This document shows positions 1 through 12,600 of a DNA stretch of 64,000 nt, in pieces. Location: contig NC_092568.1 in NCBI RefSeq assembly GCF_037975245.1, forward strand, positions 29,888,001 to 29,952,000. Reading direction: 5' to 3'. This DNA is from Apostichopus japonicus. Taxonomy: Eukaryota > Echinodermata > Holothuroidea > Aspidochirotida > Stichopodidae. Both the position numbers and the translations under genes were made by a program. The first letter of the stretch is position 1, and every line of letters starts with the position of its first letter. Under the pieces are notes generated by a model, which worked only from the letters and a program-made list of their open reading frames with translations, did no database searches and was not told where the DNA came from.

Positions 1-995
1 GGATGATTGCAAATTATGAACAATTTTATGGCAAAATGAAGTTATTTTGGATCATCAGCCTTTGATTAAGACATGATAAAACTGTGTTCTAAATTAAAAT
101 CTGCCATGATTTGAGTGTTTCGAGATAAGCTAAATGGTCCCCCCACACTAACTCCATTTGACCTTTTAGCAAAGCTTGAAAAGCAACTGTTGACGTTATA
201 TATTTCTTTGGGAGTTGTTGGACTTACGTGTGGCACTTATTTAAAAACTGGATTTGAGTTTACTCTGTCAGAAACTGGTTTTATAATAGATGGTGTGGTA
301 GAAGAAATGTTATCAGTATAATGAAGGAAAGATATTATCATAATGTAGGAAAGATATGTGCATAATGTAGGAAAGATATTAGCATAATGTAGGAAGATAT
401 TAGCATAATGTAGGAAAGATATTAGCATAATGTAGGAAAGATGTAAGCATAATGTAGGAAAGATGTAAGCATAATGTAGGAAAGATATTGTCATTTATAA
501 TGTAGGAAAGATATAAGCAAAATGTAACTGGAACTGTCGTATGTCACATTAACCTACCAAAATCACACCGGAAAAGCTTAAATTAGGCAAAAAACATCAA
601 ACAGGCAAAGAGGAGATTAAAAATTGACACAGAACATTAAATGTGTGTGATCACACACAGTTACAAAAAGGTCAGCATCATATTGTTCTCAGGGGAAAAT
701 TTATACAAAATGCTAAAAATGTTCAAATTGCTACACAAAATGAAAGTTGTAGCAGTTTTTTGTACACAGAACCAAGTTCAGAAGAGATTGTAGTCGAGAG
801 AGCCTTGAAAACTGCTATGCCAGTGTAATGCAAATGTTTGAATGATTCAATTATTAAATCATTATTAAACAAAGTTTAAACACTAAATGATTCTACGACT
901 CTTCTTGTTAAGTAAAGCCCTGTAGGATTTCCTCCCGTCAATCGTGGTAGGCTAGAGATCCTATCCAATGTCATTTATTGTGGTATATCATCCGT
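1..995. other. Non-coding left flank
   Basis: No exon with supported splice sites is visible. Two short open stretches (about 115-321 and 643-828, plus strand) have no recognisable motif and are separated by a minisatellite. They may be decayed repeat DNA. If the EHBP1-like gene starts upstream of the window, this stretch is probably intron. Confidence 0.4.
320..527. repeat. ~22-bp minisatellite, about nine copies
   Basis: A unit containing AATGTAGGAAAGATAT is repeated head to tail with 20-22 bp spacing. Copies differ by small indels and by TTAGC, GTAGC or TGTGC at the unit end. The open frame read through it on the minus strand is a product of the repeat. Confidence 0.9.
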
Positions 996-2076
996 CAGGC
1001 GCGGCGGAACGGAAAAATTATTGGGGGGGCTAATGTGTGGAGACTATCTAAGCGGAGCGCCACCATCGGTTGGCGCGGAGCGTACAAGAAAATTTTGGGT
1101 TTTTTCAAACCCCCAGATGGCCGGAAACGGCACTTCCCGAGTGTTTTATGCTGCGAATACCTGGCCCTAAAATATGGGTCTCAAGTCTGCAATTTCTCAG
1201 ATTGCACGTAAGGTCTGTAAAAACATTGTAATTTGTATATTCGATGGTGTTTTAAGAGAGTAGCTATTACTCGTAGTGTACTCGCAAAGACGTTTTTGAG
1301 TGTAGTAAGAGCAGTGGCGGGGCTAGGGGTATTGGTCGGGGGGGCAAGAATGGTCTGTAGGGGCGCTTTCGACACTATCTAAGCGGAGCGCCACCACAGG
1401 TTGGCGCGGAGCGTACAGAAAATTTTTGAGTAAAGATACTCCCGAGATTGCAGGAAATGACCCTTTCCGGGGCCTTGCTAATTTGCAGATAAACGGAGAA
1501 AAAATAGGTGTCGTCGCCATTTTGTCGGAAAATACACCGACAGAATATGACAAATGTCAATAGGTATATGAGAGCGCAATAAAATAGTCAAAAATCGCGA
1601 ATAAGTAAAAAGTAGTGAAAAGCTGAAAAGGGCGCCAGCAGTCCATTTGAGTCCGTAAGGGGGGGGGATCCGCCCCTGACTGTATATATGGACGCTCGAT
1701 CCGCCACTAAGTAAGGGGATGTTGGAGAACTGGCTGAAATGAGGCAAGTCATTGGCCTAAGACGAAGTTGTGTTACGCTTACCGGTACTCACACTCACTG
1801 CTTCCACTTTTCACGGGGCGTGAAGACGCGGTTGGGATGACAATGTGGTCTATAGCCAAGGGACGGGCCGAGGGTCCCCCAGCAATTACTAAAATTATTA
1901 CACCTATAGAGTATACGTGTGCATCGGACAGATCGACAAGTATGCATTGAAAAATGGGCAGATGTACGTTTCGGAGCCTTGGTAAATATTGGGGGGGCTA
2001 ATCAAGCTTTTGCCCCCTCAACTTTTTTATTGGGGGGGCTGAGCCCCCCCAAGCCCCCCCGGTTCCGCCGCCACTG
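996..2076. mobile_element. Non-autonomous hAT-like DNA transposon with 8-bp target-site duplication
   Basis: The left end reads CAGGCGCGGCGGAACGG and the reverse complement of the right end reads CAGTGGCGGCGGAACCGG, giving terminal inverted repeats of about 17 bp. Both ends are followed by long G runs (C runs at the right end). The element is flanked on both sides by the identical octamer TCATCCGT (988-995 and 2077-2084). An 8-bp target duplication and CAG(T/G)G termini are known hallmarks of hAT elements. No transposase reading frame is visible in the 1.08 kb, so it was probably mobilised by an enzyme supplied elsewhere. The intact duplication suggests a fairly recent insertion. A second, related element is nested inside. 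Confidence 0.82.
1312..1709. mobile_element. Second hAT-like element nested inside the first
   Basis: It starts CAGTGGCGGGG and ends CCGCCACTA, whose reverse complement is TAGTGGCGG. It is flanked by AGTAAGAG (1304-1311) and AGTAAGGG (1710-1717), an 8-bp target duplication with one mismatch. Internally, about 45 bp around 1375-1425, with the palindromic core GGAGCGCCACC...GGTTGGCGCGG, match 1045-1095 of the outer element. The two therefore belong to related families. No coding capacity is seen (398 bp). Confidence 0.75.
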
Positions 2077-2084
2077 TCATCCGT

Positions 2085-5000
2085 GGTACTATTTCACAAG
2101 GAACCACTACCAGCACTGAAAGCTTAAACATAGACCACTGCTTTAATAGATTATCGTTTTCACGCCGTAACTATGCTTAAGTAGAGCATCCTGAAAATAT
2201 GTTGCAAATTGCTTAAAACTGGTGGCAATTGGTAGTTAAAAAATAGTCTGAAATTGTAGGTTCTCGTAAAATTATATTTTGGAAGCCTATGGGATAGCAG
2301 ACAAATTGATCATACCCTTATACATGATATTAGTTGTGCTAATATAGAAGTTGTCCCAAAAATACCTGTCAATTTATGGAACAAGCAATAAAAACATTAA
2401 AATTTCATTTTTCAAATCAGCTGCATTAGTCTCTGGTTGTTTTCTGATCTGCAGTGTTATTTACAAGGAGATACTTTTCACAGATCAGAGTTTCAAATAT
2501 ATACAATTTGTTTTCCTACTCTTCTTGCGCATCAGTTTTGGGGTTACCCAAACATTTTTGCTATCTGTCATCGTGCCAGGCATCCCCCTTTCTTTTTTCC
2601 TTTTTTTTTCTTTCTTATTTTCATCCAGGTGCCTCAGTGTGAAATACAAAAGACATGATCTTAAAAGCTTTATTCCCTCCTCGATGTAATACTATTGTAA
2701 CTCCTAGGTTACGTTTCTTTTTGTTTGCTGATAAACTGTGCTAGGGAACTGAAAAGAAGATTAAAGTTTTATTGAAATTAGTAGGTTGTGCTACTATTGT
2801 ACTGTATGATGAGTCATCCCTTAGGAATGCGTTTGATTGCTACTCTCCCATTGTTCCTACATGTATCCCTGTGATGAGGTACAAGATGGAGCTTTCAACC
2901 CCCCTATGTTCATCCCTCTTCAATATGGTACAGATTATCCTCTCAAGAAGCTGAGAGATTGAAACTAAGCACTAAAAAAAAAAGAAGGAAAAAGAAAAAA
3001 GGCAAGGCCTTCATTCTCTTCTCACTGGCTTATTACTGGAAAGGAATTTACAGTTGGGAACATAACTCTATTAACAGAAATCTTTACAAACTCTATTCAA
3101 CGTGGCTTTGTACCTCTTCCAGAGTAATCTGTTAATATTTCAAATAGTTCCTTCTTCATCTTCTTCTTTTTTGATCTCTTTACCCTAATCATACTTTTTA
3201 CCCAGTTGTTCCCTCTTTAAAAACCTTAGAGGATAACACAATGCCCATGAATAGAATGGACGAAACACTGGGACACTCTAGACAATTTATAGAGATCCGT
3301 CAGAAAATCAGATTTTCAAAGATTGACGCACCTGATTCCCAAAGTTTTTTTCTCTCTTTTGCTTTTTCCTATGTCACCGATCTGATTATATCTCTTTTAA
3401 AAAAAGACAACGAAAAAGAAAAAACCTCTTTTTTTTCTCATACGAGCAATTGTTGTCACTATAAGGAGAAAGAATTTGTCTCTTCTGAAAGGAAAAATAA
3501 AAGGTTAGAAATTGAAAGATGCCTAATATCCCCGGGGCTTTTTGAGAATTGAGAGATCCAGATGCACCTTGGATGATTCTGTCCCCGTTGCGGTTGTAAT
3601 GACCAGGAGCCTCAGTCTGAGCGGATAACGTCCATTTATTTTATTTTTTAATAGCGAGCAATAATTTTTCATGTTTTTGTTTTCTGTCATAATTTAATAA
3701 TGAGGAGATTGTTAGTCGGGATCTTGATAGTCAGATTCCATGAGGACGGTTCAGATTCGGGAATAATTTATCAGTTTTTGTCAGTTTTCCCAAGTTTTTG
3801 GTAGTGATTTGTCATCACAAGTATTTCTGTCCCACAGGGTATGGTTGATCTTCTAAAATAAAGTGACATGCATTTTGTTTTTCTTTTACATTTTTGTGGA
3901 AAAACCACCGTTACCATGTAGCAATTGGCATTCTGTTATCATGTTTTAAAACAAAAATTCTGTCATGCATGCCAAAAATAATCTTTGTTAGATTTGAGAA
4001 TTTTTAAGATTACATCTACTGGTAAGGTGGTCTTGACAGTCCTTATAAATAAAATTAGTTTTCCCCACGGCCCTTTTTGGGACATGAACATTTGAGAGTT
4101 TTGATTTGAATTCCAGCCGAGTCAAAAGTATTGTCCTGTCCTTTCATCGTTATTTTATAAATATTCAAAGATTTTGCTAAATTACAAAATTTGCTACGTT
4201 TTAGAGTTTGCGACAGAGCTGTCCATGGAAGGGTTCTGGGCCAAAGTAATACTTTGTATGCAATCTGGAGGAAACAACACCTATTAAGGGATGAAACAAC
4301 ATCTAAGAATAAACAACACTAAAGGATTTACCTACTCCAGTGAAATGGGATGAGAAAGTTCTAATTATGCGGCATTGTCCTTCTTTTATGTTAAAATATC
4401 AATATAAACTAGAACTATACAAAATCCCAACTTTTACATATTTCATGGTTTTCCCTCTCATGAGAAAATTTTCCCGAGTGCTCCATGGGACCACACTTTA
4501 CCAACATGTGGTTTAAAGTATTAACAAAATTTCCAAATTTGTTACAAAATTTACATTTTTGCAATTTGTTGATATATAATATTTTTTAAAACTGTTAGAA
4601 CATTTCCATGTTTTACAGCATTTAAAATGTGAGATAATATTCAGTTTTCAGTATTTACAATGTTTACATTATGAATAATGTTTACAGTGTTTTAGAGCAT
4701 TTTTTTTCAGTTTTCACAATTATGTCCAGTTTATGATCTTTACAATGTTAAACTTTACATACGGTACTTGTAATGTCTACAGTGTTATATGATATTTTGC
4801 AATATTGACAAAATTAACACAGTATCTACTTAATTACATTTACAATATATATTTTACACCCTTCGTCTACAAAATTGTTAATTACCTGAAATCTATGCTT
4901 TCACCACTTCCTGTGCAATACCTTACCTCTTCGTGTTTGGTATCGGAGTCATTAATTTATAGAATGCGATATTCCAATTTTTTTTATTTTTTTATTTTTT

Positions 5001-6386
5001 TATTATGTATATAGTTTACTACATTGAGTTTGACATAATTTACAAAAGGGAATTTTTTTATTTTTATTTTTCAGTTTGAGTTTATTTCTCTTTTATCTCT
5101 TTATATCCTCATAGAGGTGTAAGAGACTGGTATAAACATAAATTTACACAAAACACAAAAAATCAAACTGATGGCATTGTTTAATATATATTACTTAAGT
5201 AAACACAGAAGGAGAAAGGGAAGGAAAGAAAGCAATTAAAGTAGAAAATCTTTCATTCATGGAAATAATTAGATGTTAACAAAACTTTGTATAAACAAGA
5301 CTTTGTTGACATTTAAATCACTTTGTTTATTCATAAAATGGTGACATTTTACGCAGGTCTCGAAGCATCGTAACAACATCGTAACAATTCATAATTACCA
5401 TTTGTCATTCACATAGAGCTTTCGTCTGGGGCCCTAGAAGAAACTATTCCTTATTCCGTCATTTTTATTGTTCTTCAGTATTTAATCAAAGAGTTCTTAC
5501 AAACCAATCGCAAGCTAAAAATAGTTCTGTAGAATAGTTTAAGATACTGTATATATATCTCAGATGTTTTATAAATTTGTAAAATACTCCGCAATTTTTA
5601 CGTTGATTATGCAGAATCCCATTATCGGTTCGTGGTCATATAATATTATGACTATCGTACGCATTCCTGGACGCATGGGACAATAAAACCATGTGACGTC
5701 CACGTCTGCATTATTTTTTGTTGTGTAATCATAAATTATTCTGGGGCGCAAAGATAGAAACGTCAGGAATGATTTGCAAGCTTGAGTTCTGTAACACATT
5801 CAAGAAGGTGGGCAATGTAAAATCAAGGTTCAGCCTTTTATTTTTGTGAAGCCTATATCAAGAGCTATTTTACTAGTTTAGAAACAAAAATTTCTTCCTT
5901 TATGTGCATATAACAGTCTTTCTGTGCTCTTACAGTTTTGTAACAAAACTTGATGTTGAACTGTGGAGTTGTTTATCAGTTAAGTCACGCTATGGTAGAG
6001 GGTGGGGGAGGGGACAGGGTTTTATTGAAATGAACGCATGACTCATCTGATGAGATTTGGAGGCTGTATCATACCCTTGCTAGTCTTCCACTGTCAGTGT
6101 GAACATTGAACAATATTCATTAAAATATTTAAATGTTTTCTAATGTCAAGTTATTCAATTTCTACAAATATTGTAAGCCTTTATGTGGATTTTTGGGTGT
6201 TTATTTATCAGTGGAAAACAACTTTCGAATTTAGTCACAAACGTTTCAAAATATTGCAGCATTGTCATGTTGTAACTGGCTGACGGTTGCAAGGTGTGCG
6301 GTATCGCGTAACGGGGGGTTCTCAAAGTATTCGAAGAAGTCAAAATGAAGACATATCTCTCTCTTCTCCTTTCCGTTGAACTCCAG
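2085..6386. other. No gene seen; probable EHBP1 intron
   Basis: AT-rich sequence with several T-rich pyrimidine runs (2585-2630, 3340-3440, 4975-5070). The open frames here have no recognised domain, and none has a GT donor in the phase needed to join the exon at 6387 (the upstream exon must end in phase 1). It is best read as the intron upstream of the first visible exon. Confidence 0.45.
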
Positions 6387-6560
6387 AACAAGATGACGTC
6401 ACATCGGACGATAACACGTTAACTCCAAGCAATTTATCTGGCGAAGTGCAGCAGGCTGGTGACACTAAGCCGACAAAGCCCAGCTTAGCCGTAACCAAAA
6501 CACCATCTTTACAATCCTTCTCCGATCTGGTAAACCCTCCTGATGAAAGATTCAAAGAAG
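6387..6560 (+). CDS. EHBP1: EHBP1-like exon A (linker region, first visible exon)
   Basis: The acceptor is a pyrimidine-rich tract ending CTCCAG at 6381-6386, and the donor is GTAAGA at 6561. The first two bases complete a split codon. The frame is then open from QDDVTSDDNTLTPSN to PPDERFKE and ends in phase 1. The peptide is acidic and rich in Ser, Thr and Pro, with a run of Thr-Pro and Ser-Leu pairs (TKTPSLQSFSDLV). This fits the low-complexity linker that precedes the bMERB domain in EHBP1. The other two plus-strand frames contain early stops. Assignment rests on its position and phase relative to the well-conserved exons downstream, since the linker itself is poorly conserved. Confidence 0.7.
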
Positions 6561-8122
6561 GTAAGAGAAAAGGCACAAAGTCATCGAGGTTCAACATTTG
6601 TTTCATTTAGGTACATACATGTGTGCAGAGTTAAAAATCGTACATTTCCCCCGGAAAATAATTTTCTGCTGCGAGATCCTCTATGAAATCCCTTCCACTA
6701 TCATCGACTAAAACTGATGAGAGTAAAAGAAAGAGAGATAGAGAGAGAGTTTAAGAGCAGAGTAGATTAAATAAGAGAAATCTACTTATGGGGTTTATGA
6801 GCTTCTTAACTGAAATAGTAAGATCCTTAACAAGTATTAAATCCCTAAGTACATGGTCATATAGAAATTTAGCCATCAACGTAAGTTGCAGTATTTTGGC
6901 ACACATATAGTTGTAGAGGTATTTAAGGGATTTTAATTTTTTAAATCGTCTTCGTAGGTAAAGTAGGATTGTGGGCTCTAAGCGTTCTGTAAATAATCAG
7001 GTTTTTCTCAGCTGTATGTATTTATAAGGGTGTATGGTGATGGGGCCAAATTCACAGTATATTCAATATCAGTGGAGAGAAGGTCGGACATATATATGTG
7101 TGTGTACCTATGTTGTCATGAGAGCACACAGGAAATTTATCCGCCAAGTTCGTGCTGAGTGACTATTTTGGAAGGTTTTCTTAATTTTGTTTCAACTGGT
7201 ATGTTATTATTTTTTGATTAGTAGTGTATTACACTTAAAGAATTTATGTACAAGTAAAGAACACAGTCTCTTTAGGACGGTAAATTTGCATGTGTTAGAG
7301 GGATATATCATATAACGTTGTCTGACCAAATCTGAACTTTGACCTTTCAGGGGTGAAAATTGCAAAAGAGTATGGATGAAGGTTTAATTATTACTCATAT
7401 ATAAGTTATGAAACTGCTGACTTGTTAAACTAAAGAGGTAGACTAAAGAGGTATAGGGCAACAGGATGTGGGGGTGGAGGGGGGGGTGAGGTGGGTGTGG
7501 AGGGGTAGGAAAGTATTCAAGAGCAGGCAGCTATTAGTTTTGAAAGGGGCCAGGTCAGGCGATTATCCCATACGTGGAGTTCTAAAAAATGTTTTCAAAG
7601 ATTTTAAAGTATAAGAATGAAATCAGTGGTTTGTATGACATCATCAGAAAAATCATTGTTGGTAATGAAATCATTTAAAAGTTTTATTAAGAAGTAGTCC
7701 AAAGGCAAAACCAGTAGAATTTCAGACAATCCCAAATATATCTGCAATTATGGTAACTTCCTCTGATATCATTATGGCGAATAAGTGCATATTTCTTTAT
7801 GAAGCAGCTTGGAGTGTCTTGAGTTTTGGCGGTGCTTAGTTTTTTTTATTTCCTAATTCCAAATGACATGATATTGCTTTTTTTTTTTGGCTTAGCAATT
7901 TGCATTCTACATGTGATTGATACCACATGGTGAAAACTTGTCTTGGCAACAAAATGTCACCACATTGAAGTAGAGAAACTTTCTTTGACATTTTTCGTTC
8001 ACTGAAACCTTCATTTGCTGATACTAAAAAAGGAGGTAGGGTGTCTTAAATTTGATGAAATTAAAGTTTGTTCTGAATACTACTGTACCTGGTATATTTC
8101 CCCTGTTTACCATCTTCATCAG
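6561..8122 (+). other. EHBP1-like intron (1.56 kb)
   Basis: GT-AG intron with donor GTAAGA and acceptor CATCTTCATCAG. It holds a (GA)n-like run at 6720-6750, a G-rich tract at 7467-7510 and poly-T at 7879-7890. No other feature is recognised. Confidence 0.7.
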
Positions 8123-8247
8123 GGAAAGCCGATGGCCTGGGTGCTCCTTCGGATTTGGGGGTTTCCCCCACGCCCAAAGAAGCAGAACAGAAAGAAATTG
8201 AGATTGTGGATGCTCATCCGGAGATAAAGGAAATCCTTAATAATGAG
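8123..8247 (+). CDS. EHBP1: EHBP1-like exon B (linker to start of bMERB)
   Basis: With the phase-1 G from the previous exon the frame reads GKADGLGAPSDLGVSP, then PKEAEQKEIEIVDAHPEIKE and ILNNE. The second half is charged and helical and leads into the bMERB domain. The donor is GAG|GTTTGT, weaker than its neighbours, chosen because it leaves phase 0 and the next exon opens in phase 0 with EETSDYILGEY. Reading through gives five more codons that do not resemble the family before the match would break. Confidence is slightly lower for the donor than for the acceptor. Confidence 0.75.
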
Positions 8248-9544
8248 GTTTGTCAACAATTTAATCTTTGTGCCATCACATGGCTTTCCTCTTTGGCAGA
8301 GATTATCTTACTCTTTAAGACCAAAATGTTAGAAACTCTCCTGTGAACCTATTAAACTTCATATAATTTTTTTTCTGATAAATAACTTCTAAATTATATT
8401 ATATGATCCAGGACTTAGTTAGTATATAAGAAACTATTTAAGAAACAGTCACATTTATATTTATTTATTTCCACTGCACATGAACAACTGAGAAATACAT
8501 ATTTTAACACATGTACAACATATATATGGGTGATGCAGCACAGCTGGTCACCCATACTTCATTTTCTCTGGTGGCAGAAGTGTTAGCTGAATTTTATTCA
8601 ATTTTGTTCAAGTCTTTTGTAGCTGATGAAAGCCAGCATCTCTACTGTATAAAAACTCCCGACTTAGCTCTTAAACCAGTCAGGGCTTTTAAGTGCAACC
8701 CTGAAGCGGTTAGACTTTACTACCTTTTGCACCCGTAACAGTAATTTACATATCGCCAGAACCTCTACCCGCTCAGCTATAGCGTCTTTAACATATTCGG
8801 CCTGCCGTGCTAAGATTCATGTCCATAGTCCCGTGTTTCTTACTGGTTGCCTAGGTAACAAAGATTTGTCATTTTGATTTAAAATGTTGTGAAAGTAGTC
8901 AAATTTGTTCACAATCATGTTCATTATTCAGCTATGGAATCCGGAAGCAATTCGCATTTGAGTCAATTTGCATATTCACTATAGTATGGCATTACAGTTC
9001 TAACCATTCCATGTGTAGTTATTCATCTCACTACCCGAGAATATTTTTATATCACTTTCTGTCGCAAAATTTACACAATTTGATCAAATTACTGCATTTC
9101 TATCGCTGAACCCTGGAAATGTTGCATACAAAGTGATTCTAGATACTTGGATGACTACTCACAAATTTTGAGGGCAAATAGGGGGCCATACAAAAAAGTT
9201 TTTCATTTAAGAATGATTTCTTGATGAATAAATAGCCTGTATATAGGTAAATTCGAGAAAAGAGCATATACTCTGGGTATATTGTACAACAGAAGAACTC
9301 ACAATACTTTGAAAAGAAACTGTTAAACAATAATGTGTTAATTTAAACTCTGATTTCTTGATAAATATATATAGTTTGCATACAGGCAAACTTGAGAGAA
9401 GGACAATAAAGACAACTTTCTTTAGCAGATCTTGAAGCAAGGAAAGACAGAGGAGGAAACTCTTTAGTGGCCTATATTTATGGTATACGTCCAAAATTAT
9501 TTTGCGATTTTATTCACATTTTACTTATCTTTTTTTAATTTCAG
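8248..9544 (+). other. EHBP1-like intron (1.30 kb)
   Basis: The acceptor is a T-rich tract ending TTTTTTTAATTTCAG just before 9545. Inside, a possible tRNA-derived SINE lies near 8700-8790 (minus strand). The open frame at 8511-8738 has no recognised domain and probably belongs to that repeat. Confidence 0.7.
8700..8790 (-). mobile_element. Possible tRNA-derived SINE head
   Basis: On the minus strand, 8779-8762 reads TAGCTGAGCGGGTAGAGG, a close match to a tRNA A-box (TRGCNNAGNGG). A degenerate B-box-like GGGTGCAAAAGG follows at the tRNA-like distance of about 45 bp. It does not fold as an intact tRNA. Target duplications and a tail were not identified, so this is tentative. Confidence 0.3.
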
Positions 9545-9659
9545 GAGGAGACGAGCGACTATATTCTAGGAGAATACGCAGCGCTAGAGAGGGAGGAAGG
9601 CCAAATCGACAACAGGGCGGGATTTGTTGAAAAAGAATTACGAAAAGTCATGGAAAAAG
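9545..9659 (+). CDS. EHBP1: EHBP1-like exon C (bMERB helix 1)
   Basis: Opens in phase 0 after TTTCAG and ends at GTAATA in phase 1. It encodes EETSDYILGEYAALEREE, then GQIDNRAGFVEKELRKVME. This is the first long helix of the bMERB domain. The pattern of ALE...E...Q(I)D.RA..VEK.LR..M is the family signature seen in EHBP1, MICAL and MICAL-like proteins. The domain binds Rab8-family GTPases on recycling endosomes and tubules. No stop or frameshift is present. Confidence 0.93.
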
Positions 9660-12600
9660 GTAATATATTGTTCATTTCATTCTTTTCTCCCCACCTCAAA
9701 CGTAAAACATATAGTATGAAAAGTGGCCCATATTATTTTGGATGACAGGGCTGTGATGTATATCAGACAGTTACAAATGGTAACATATTTACGCAGTGCC
9801 TTCTCTCCATACCCCATGATCTTCCCCTCCCGCCCTCCCCCCTTCCCTCTCCCAAACACCTTTCATTCTTGTCCTGCTCAACTTGTTGGAGAATCCAAAT
9901 TAAAGTTATTGTTAAATAGGGGTTAAAATAAAGATAACATGGCAATTGGATACACTGTATAATTCATATAAATCTCCCTACATATGTTCGTTTTATTCTT
10001 TCTCAACAAGTAATATTACTAATTTCTTTTCATCAGCATCTTCATTTATTTTTATGTGTGTGTTCGGAAATGGATTCCCAGTTGGAATTGTTGAGACACT
10101 CAATTGTTACATGTTTACACTCTTTCAAAAAACGTTGTAAACACACAACCAAAATTGTATTGTAGTTTGCTGGTGTGAATTGTGACCAAAACTCTGGGAA
10201 GGGGAAGAGAGATTGGTTGGGGGTGGGGGCTGGGGGGTTGTTGGCAGCCTGTATAAATGCAATAAACTGACATAATTTGTTGAAATACCTTATTGTTAAA
10301 TATGCAGAAATAAGTCTCCTGGTTTGAAGTTTTGTCAATTACTTATTTTAGTTGGAACAGTATGAGACCCTCAGCATCCAAATAATTTGAGATTTACTGA
10401 ATTTGATCCAAAATAATTGAAGACAAGAAATCTTAAAGCCGTTTGTCACATAGGTTTGATTTGATTAGAGCATCTCGTTGTTTTCATATGTGGTAAATAA
10501 AGAACACAAAAACTGAGAGGGAAGTTAAAAACAATATCTTAATGAGCACAGAAATTAAAATTTGGCTGGCATAGGACTCAAACAAGTGTTTTCAGATTAC
10601 CAGACATGCTATAATGATCAGTCCTGCATCCATTGCAAATCCTATTAACCGTTCATTTGCTTAAAAAAAAACAGTCAGAAGTGAGTATCGCAGGAAGTTA
10701 ATTATGCATGGCTTCACCAATAAAATGCTTTTTTCACTGATTGATGTCAGTGATCACAGCTATAGTCTTTTCTTAATATGTTTCCTATTCTCTGTGCACA
10801 GTGAGGGAAATGTAGCTGCAATTGTTTCATTTGACTTTAAATTTTATTTATAATTTTTTTTTTTTTTTTAAATTGAAAGAAATGGTTTTACAACATGTCT
10901 AGTTTTGTAACCACGATGGCATCTCAATTTGATGGAAATATTTAAAGATTGAATAAATAAATAAAATTAATGAATTCATCATTCAATGAATGAATTAATA
11001 TATTTTTGAAAGTGCTGTTGCTTCCAACTGTTTAGTTGAACCGGTTCTGTAGATGAACTCATCTTGAGTGAAAAAGCTACACAATCTTATCGTCTTCCCA
11101 AATGATCTGTTTGTGATAACGGAAAGTGTAAAGAGCAACTTTCTACGAAAGCCCACATTTTGCTTTACTGCCTTCCACTGTGTTAAAGTGCATTTTACAA
11201 AACCCTCGTTCCAAACATTACTGCCACCTCCCCTTCCTCCCCAATCCCCCCCCCCCCATTCCTTGGGATTATACCAAATGCTCTTCAGTTTGTTGGAGGT
11301 AAAAAAATCAGTGATTCGAAGATGAAAGTTTAGCTTAGATATTATTTTTCCAATCTTTCCTTCAAATTTGGAAAACAAACCTTGTCAGTTGGTCAGCTTT
11401 CTTTGACTTCTTCTTTGACTGAGCGAGACTCAGGACCCCAATAAACCTTAATTTGGTACTAAATAAATTATAAACTTTTGTTTGCTTCAGTGGATACTTT
11501 TGTCCAAACCACGTTTTTGACACAGCCTCACCATTCTTAACCATAGCTACAGTTACCTCTGAGTAACACTGTTTTCTCAGCCTAGGCTACTTACTGTAGT
11601 TCCATGACAAACCTCGGACTGAAAAAAAAGGTTGTTGTTATGATGGCGGGCGGGTGTGGGACAACTACCAGCTGACTGCGCCATTTCAAGGTATAAGGAA
11701 AACTTGATACTTACGTTGTAAGCAACAGTGTACTAAATTAGTTGATTGAAAAACAAATGACTGAATCTATTAATAAATGTGACATTTAATTAATTAATCT
11801 CTGCTTCTGCCAGAATTTGGAAACCCTTGCAAACCAGGCTTCTGGGAAATTCATCGTACTGGCAGGAATTTACTTTGCCAACAAATGTTAATATAAATAT
11901 AAATAAGAGAAACCAGCCGAGAGGTGTGAAAAAAGGAAAAATTAAATAGCATCACGGGCGTTTTTGACATTTCCTTTTCATTGTAAATTACCCTCTTGTC
12001 TCAGGAGTGCTCGGCTATCCCCTTCTTCATGAAAAATTGAGGGAAATTGTCCATATTATTAAACATGTTTGCAGGAACTTCTGCAAGGTTCTTTAGTCCT
12101 GGACATTACAATGGGCAATTTTTTTCATGTAAATGCAGAGTCAGATGTTTGTATTAGATTGTCATGTTCATCTGATTCACCCCACCAGATATGTTGGAAA
12201 ACCACGGCAAAAGAAACGTTTTCGTTATTTTGCTAAGCAACCACGCACACTTAAATCCTATGCAGATAACACGTGTCTAGCCCTGCAGTAGCTTAATTTG
12301 CATAAGGAAGTAATGCAGAGTGTTTTGATTTTTAATTTGTCATTAAGTACCTCTTAAGGCTTATTGGCAGATGTGTGAGAGTATTCTTGATTAAAAACAA
12401 GTGCTCCCCCCGTAGCAGTCGCATTTTTCACTTCCATCAAATTTAGCGCCAAGTTGAACTTGATTTACAATGCCATGTTCAAATTGAATGAACTCACGTG
12501 AATTAAGAGAATTGTTTTAAGTTTTTTGGATTGCTCCCCTCTGCCTCCCCTTCCTCCCTCCCAACCCCCCCCTTCCCCACCTACGAGCATTTAGTAGTAT

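Noticed and set aside
1478..1747. 89-codon minus-strand frame in the hAT region as transposase
   Set aside because: No transposase motif; it lies across the end of the nested 398-bp element and is too short and mixed in origin.
6340..6606. 88-codon minus-strand frame
   Set aside because: Antisense shadow of EHBP1-like exon A, which has proper splice sites and phase on the plus strand.
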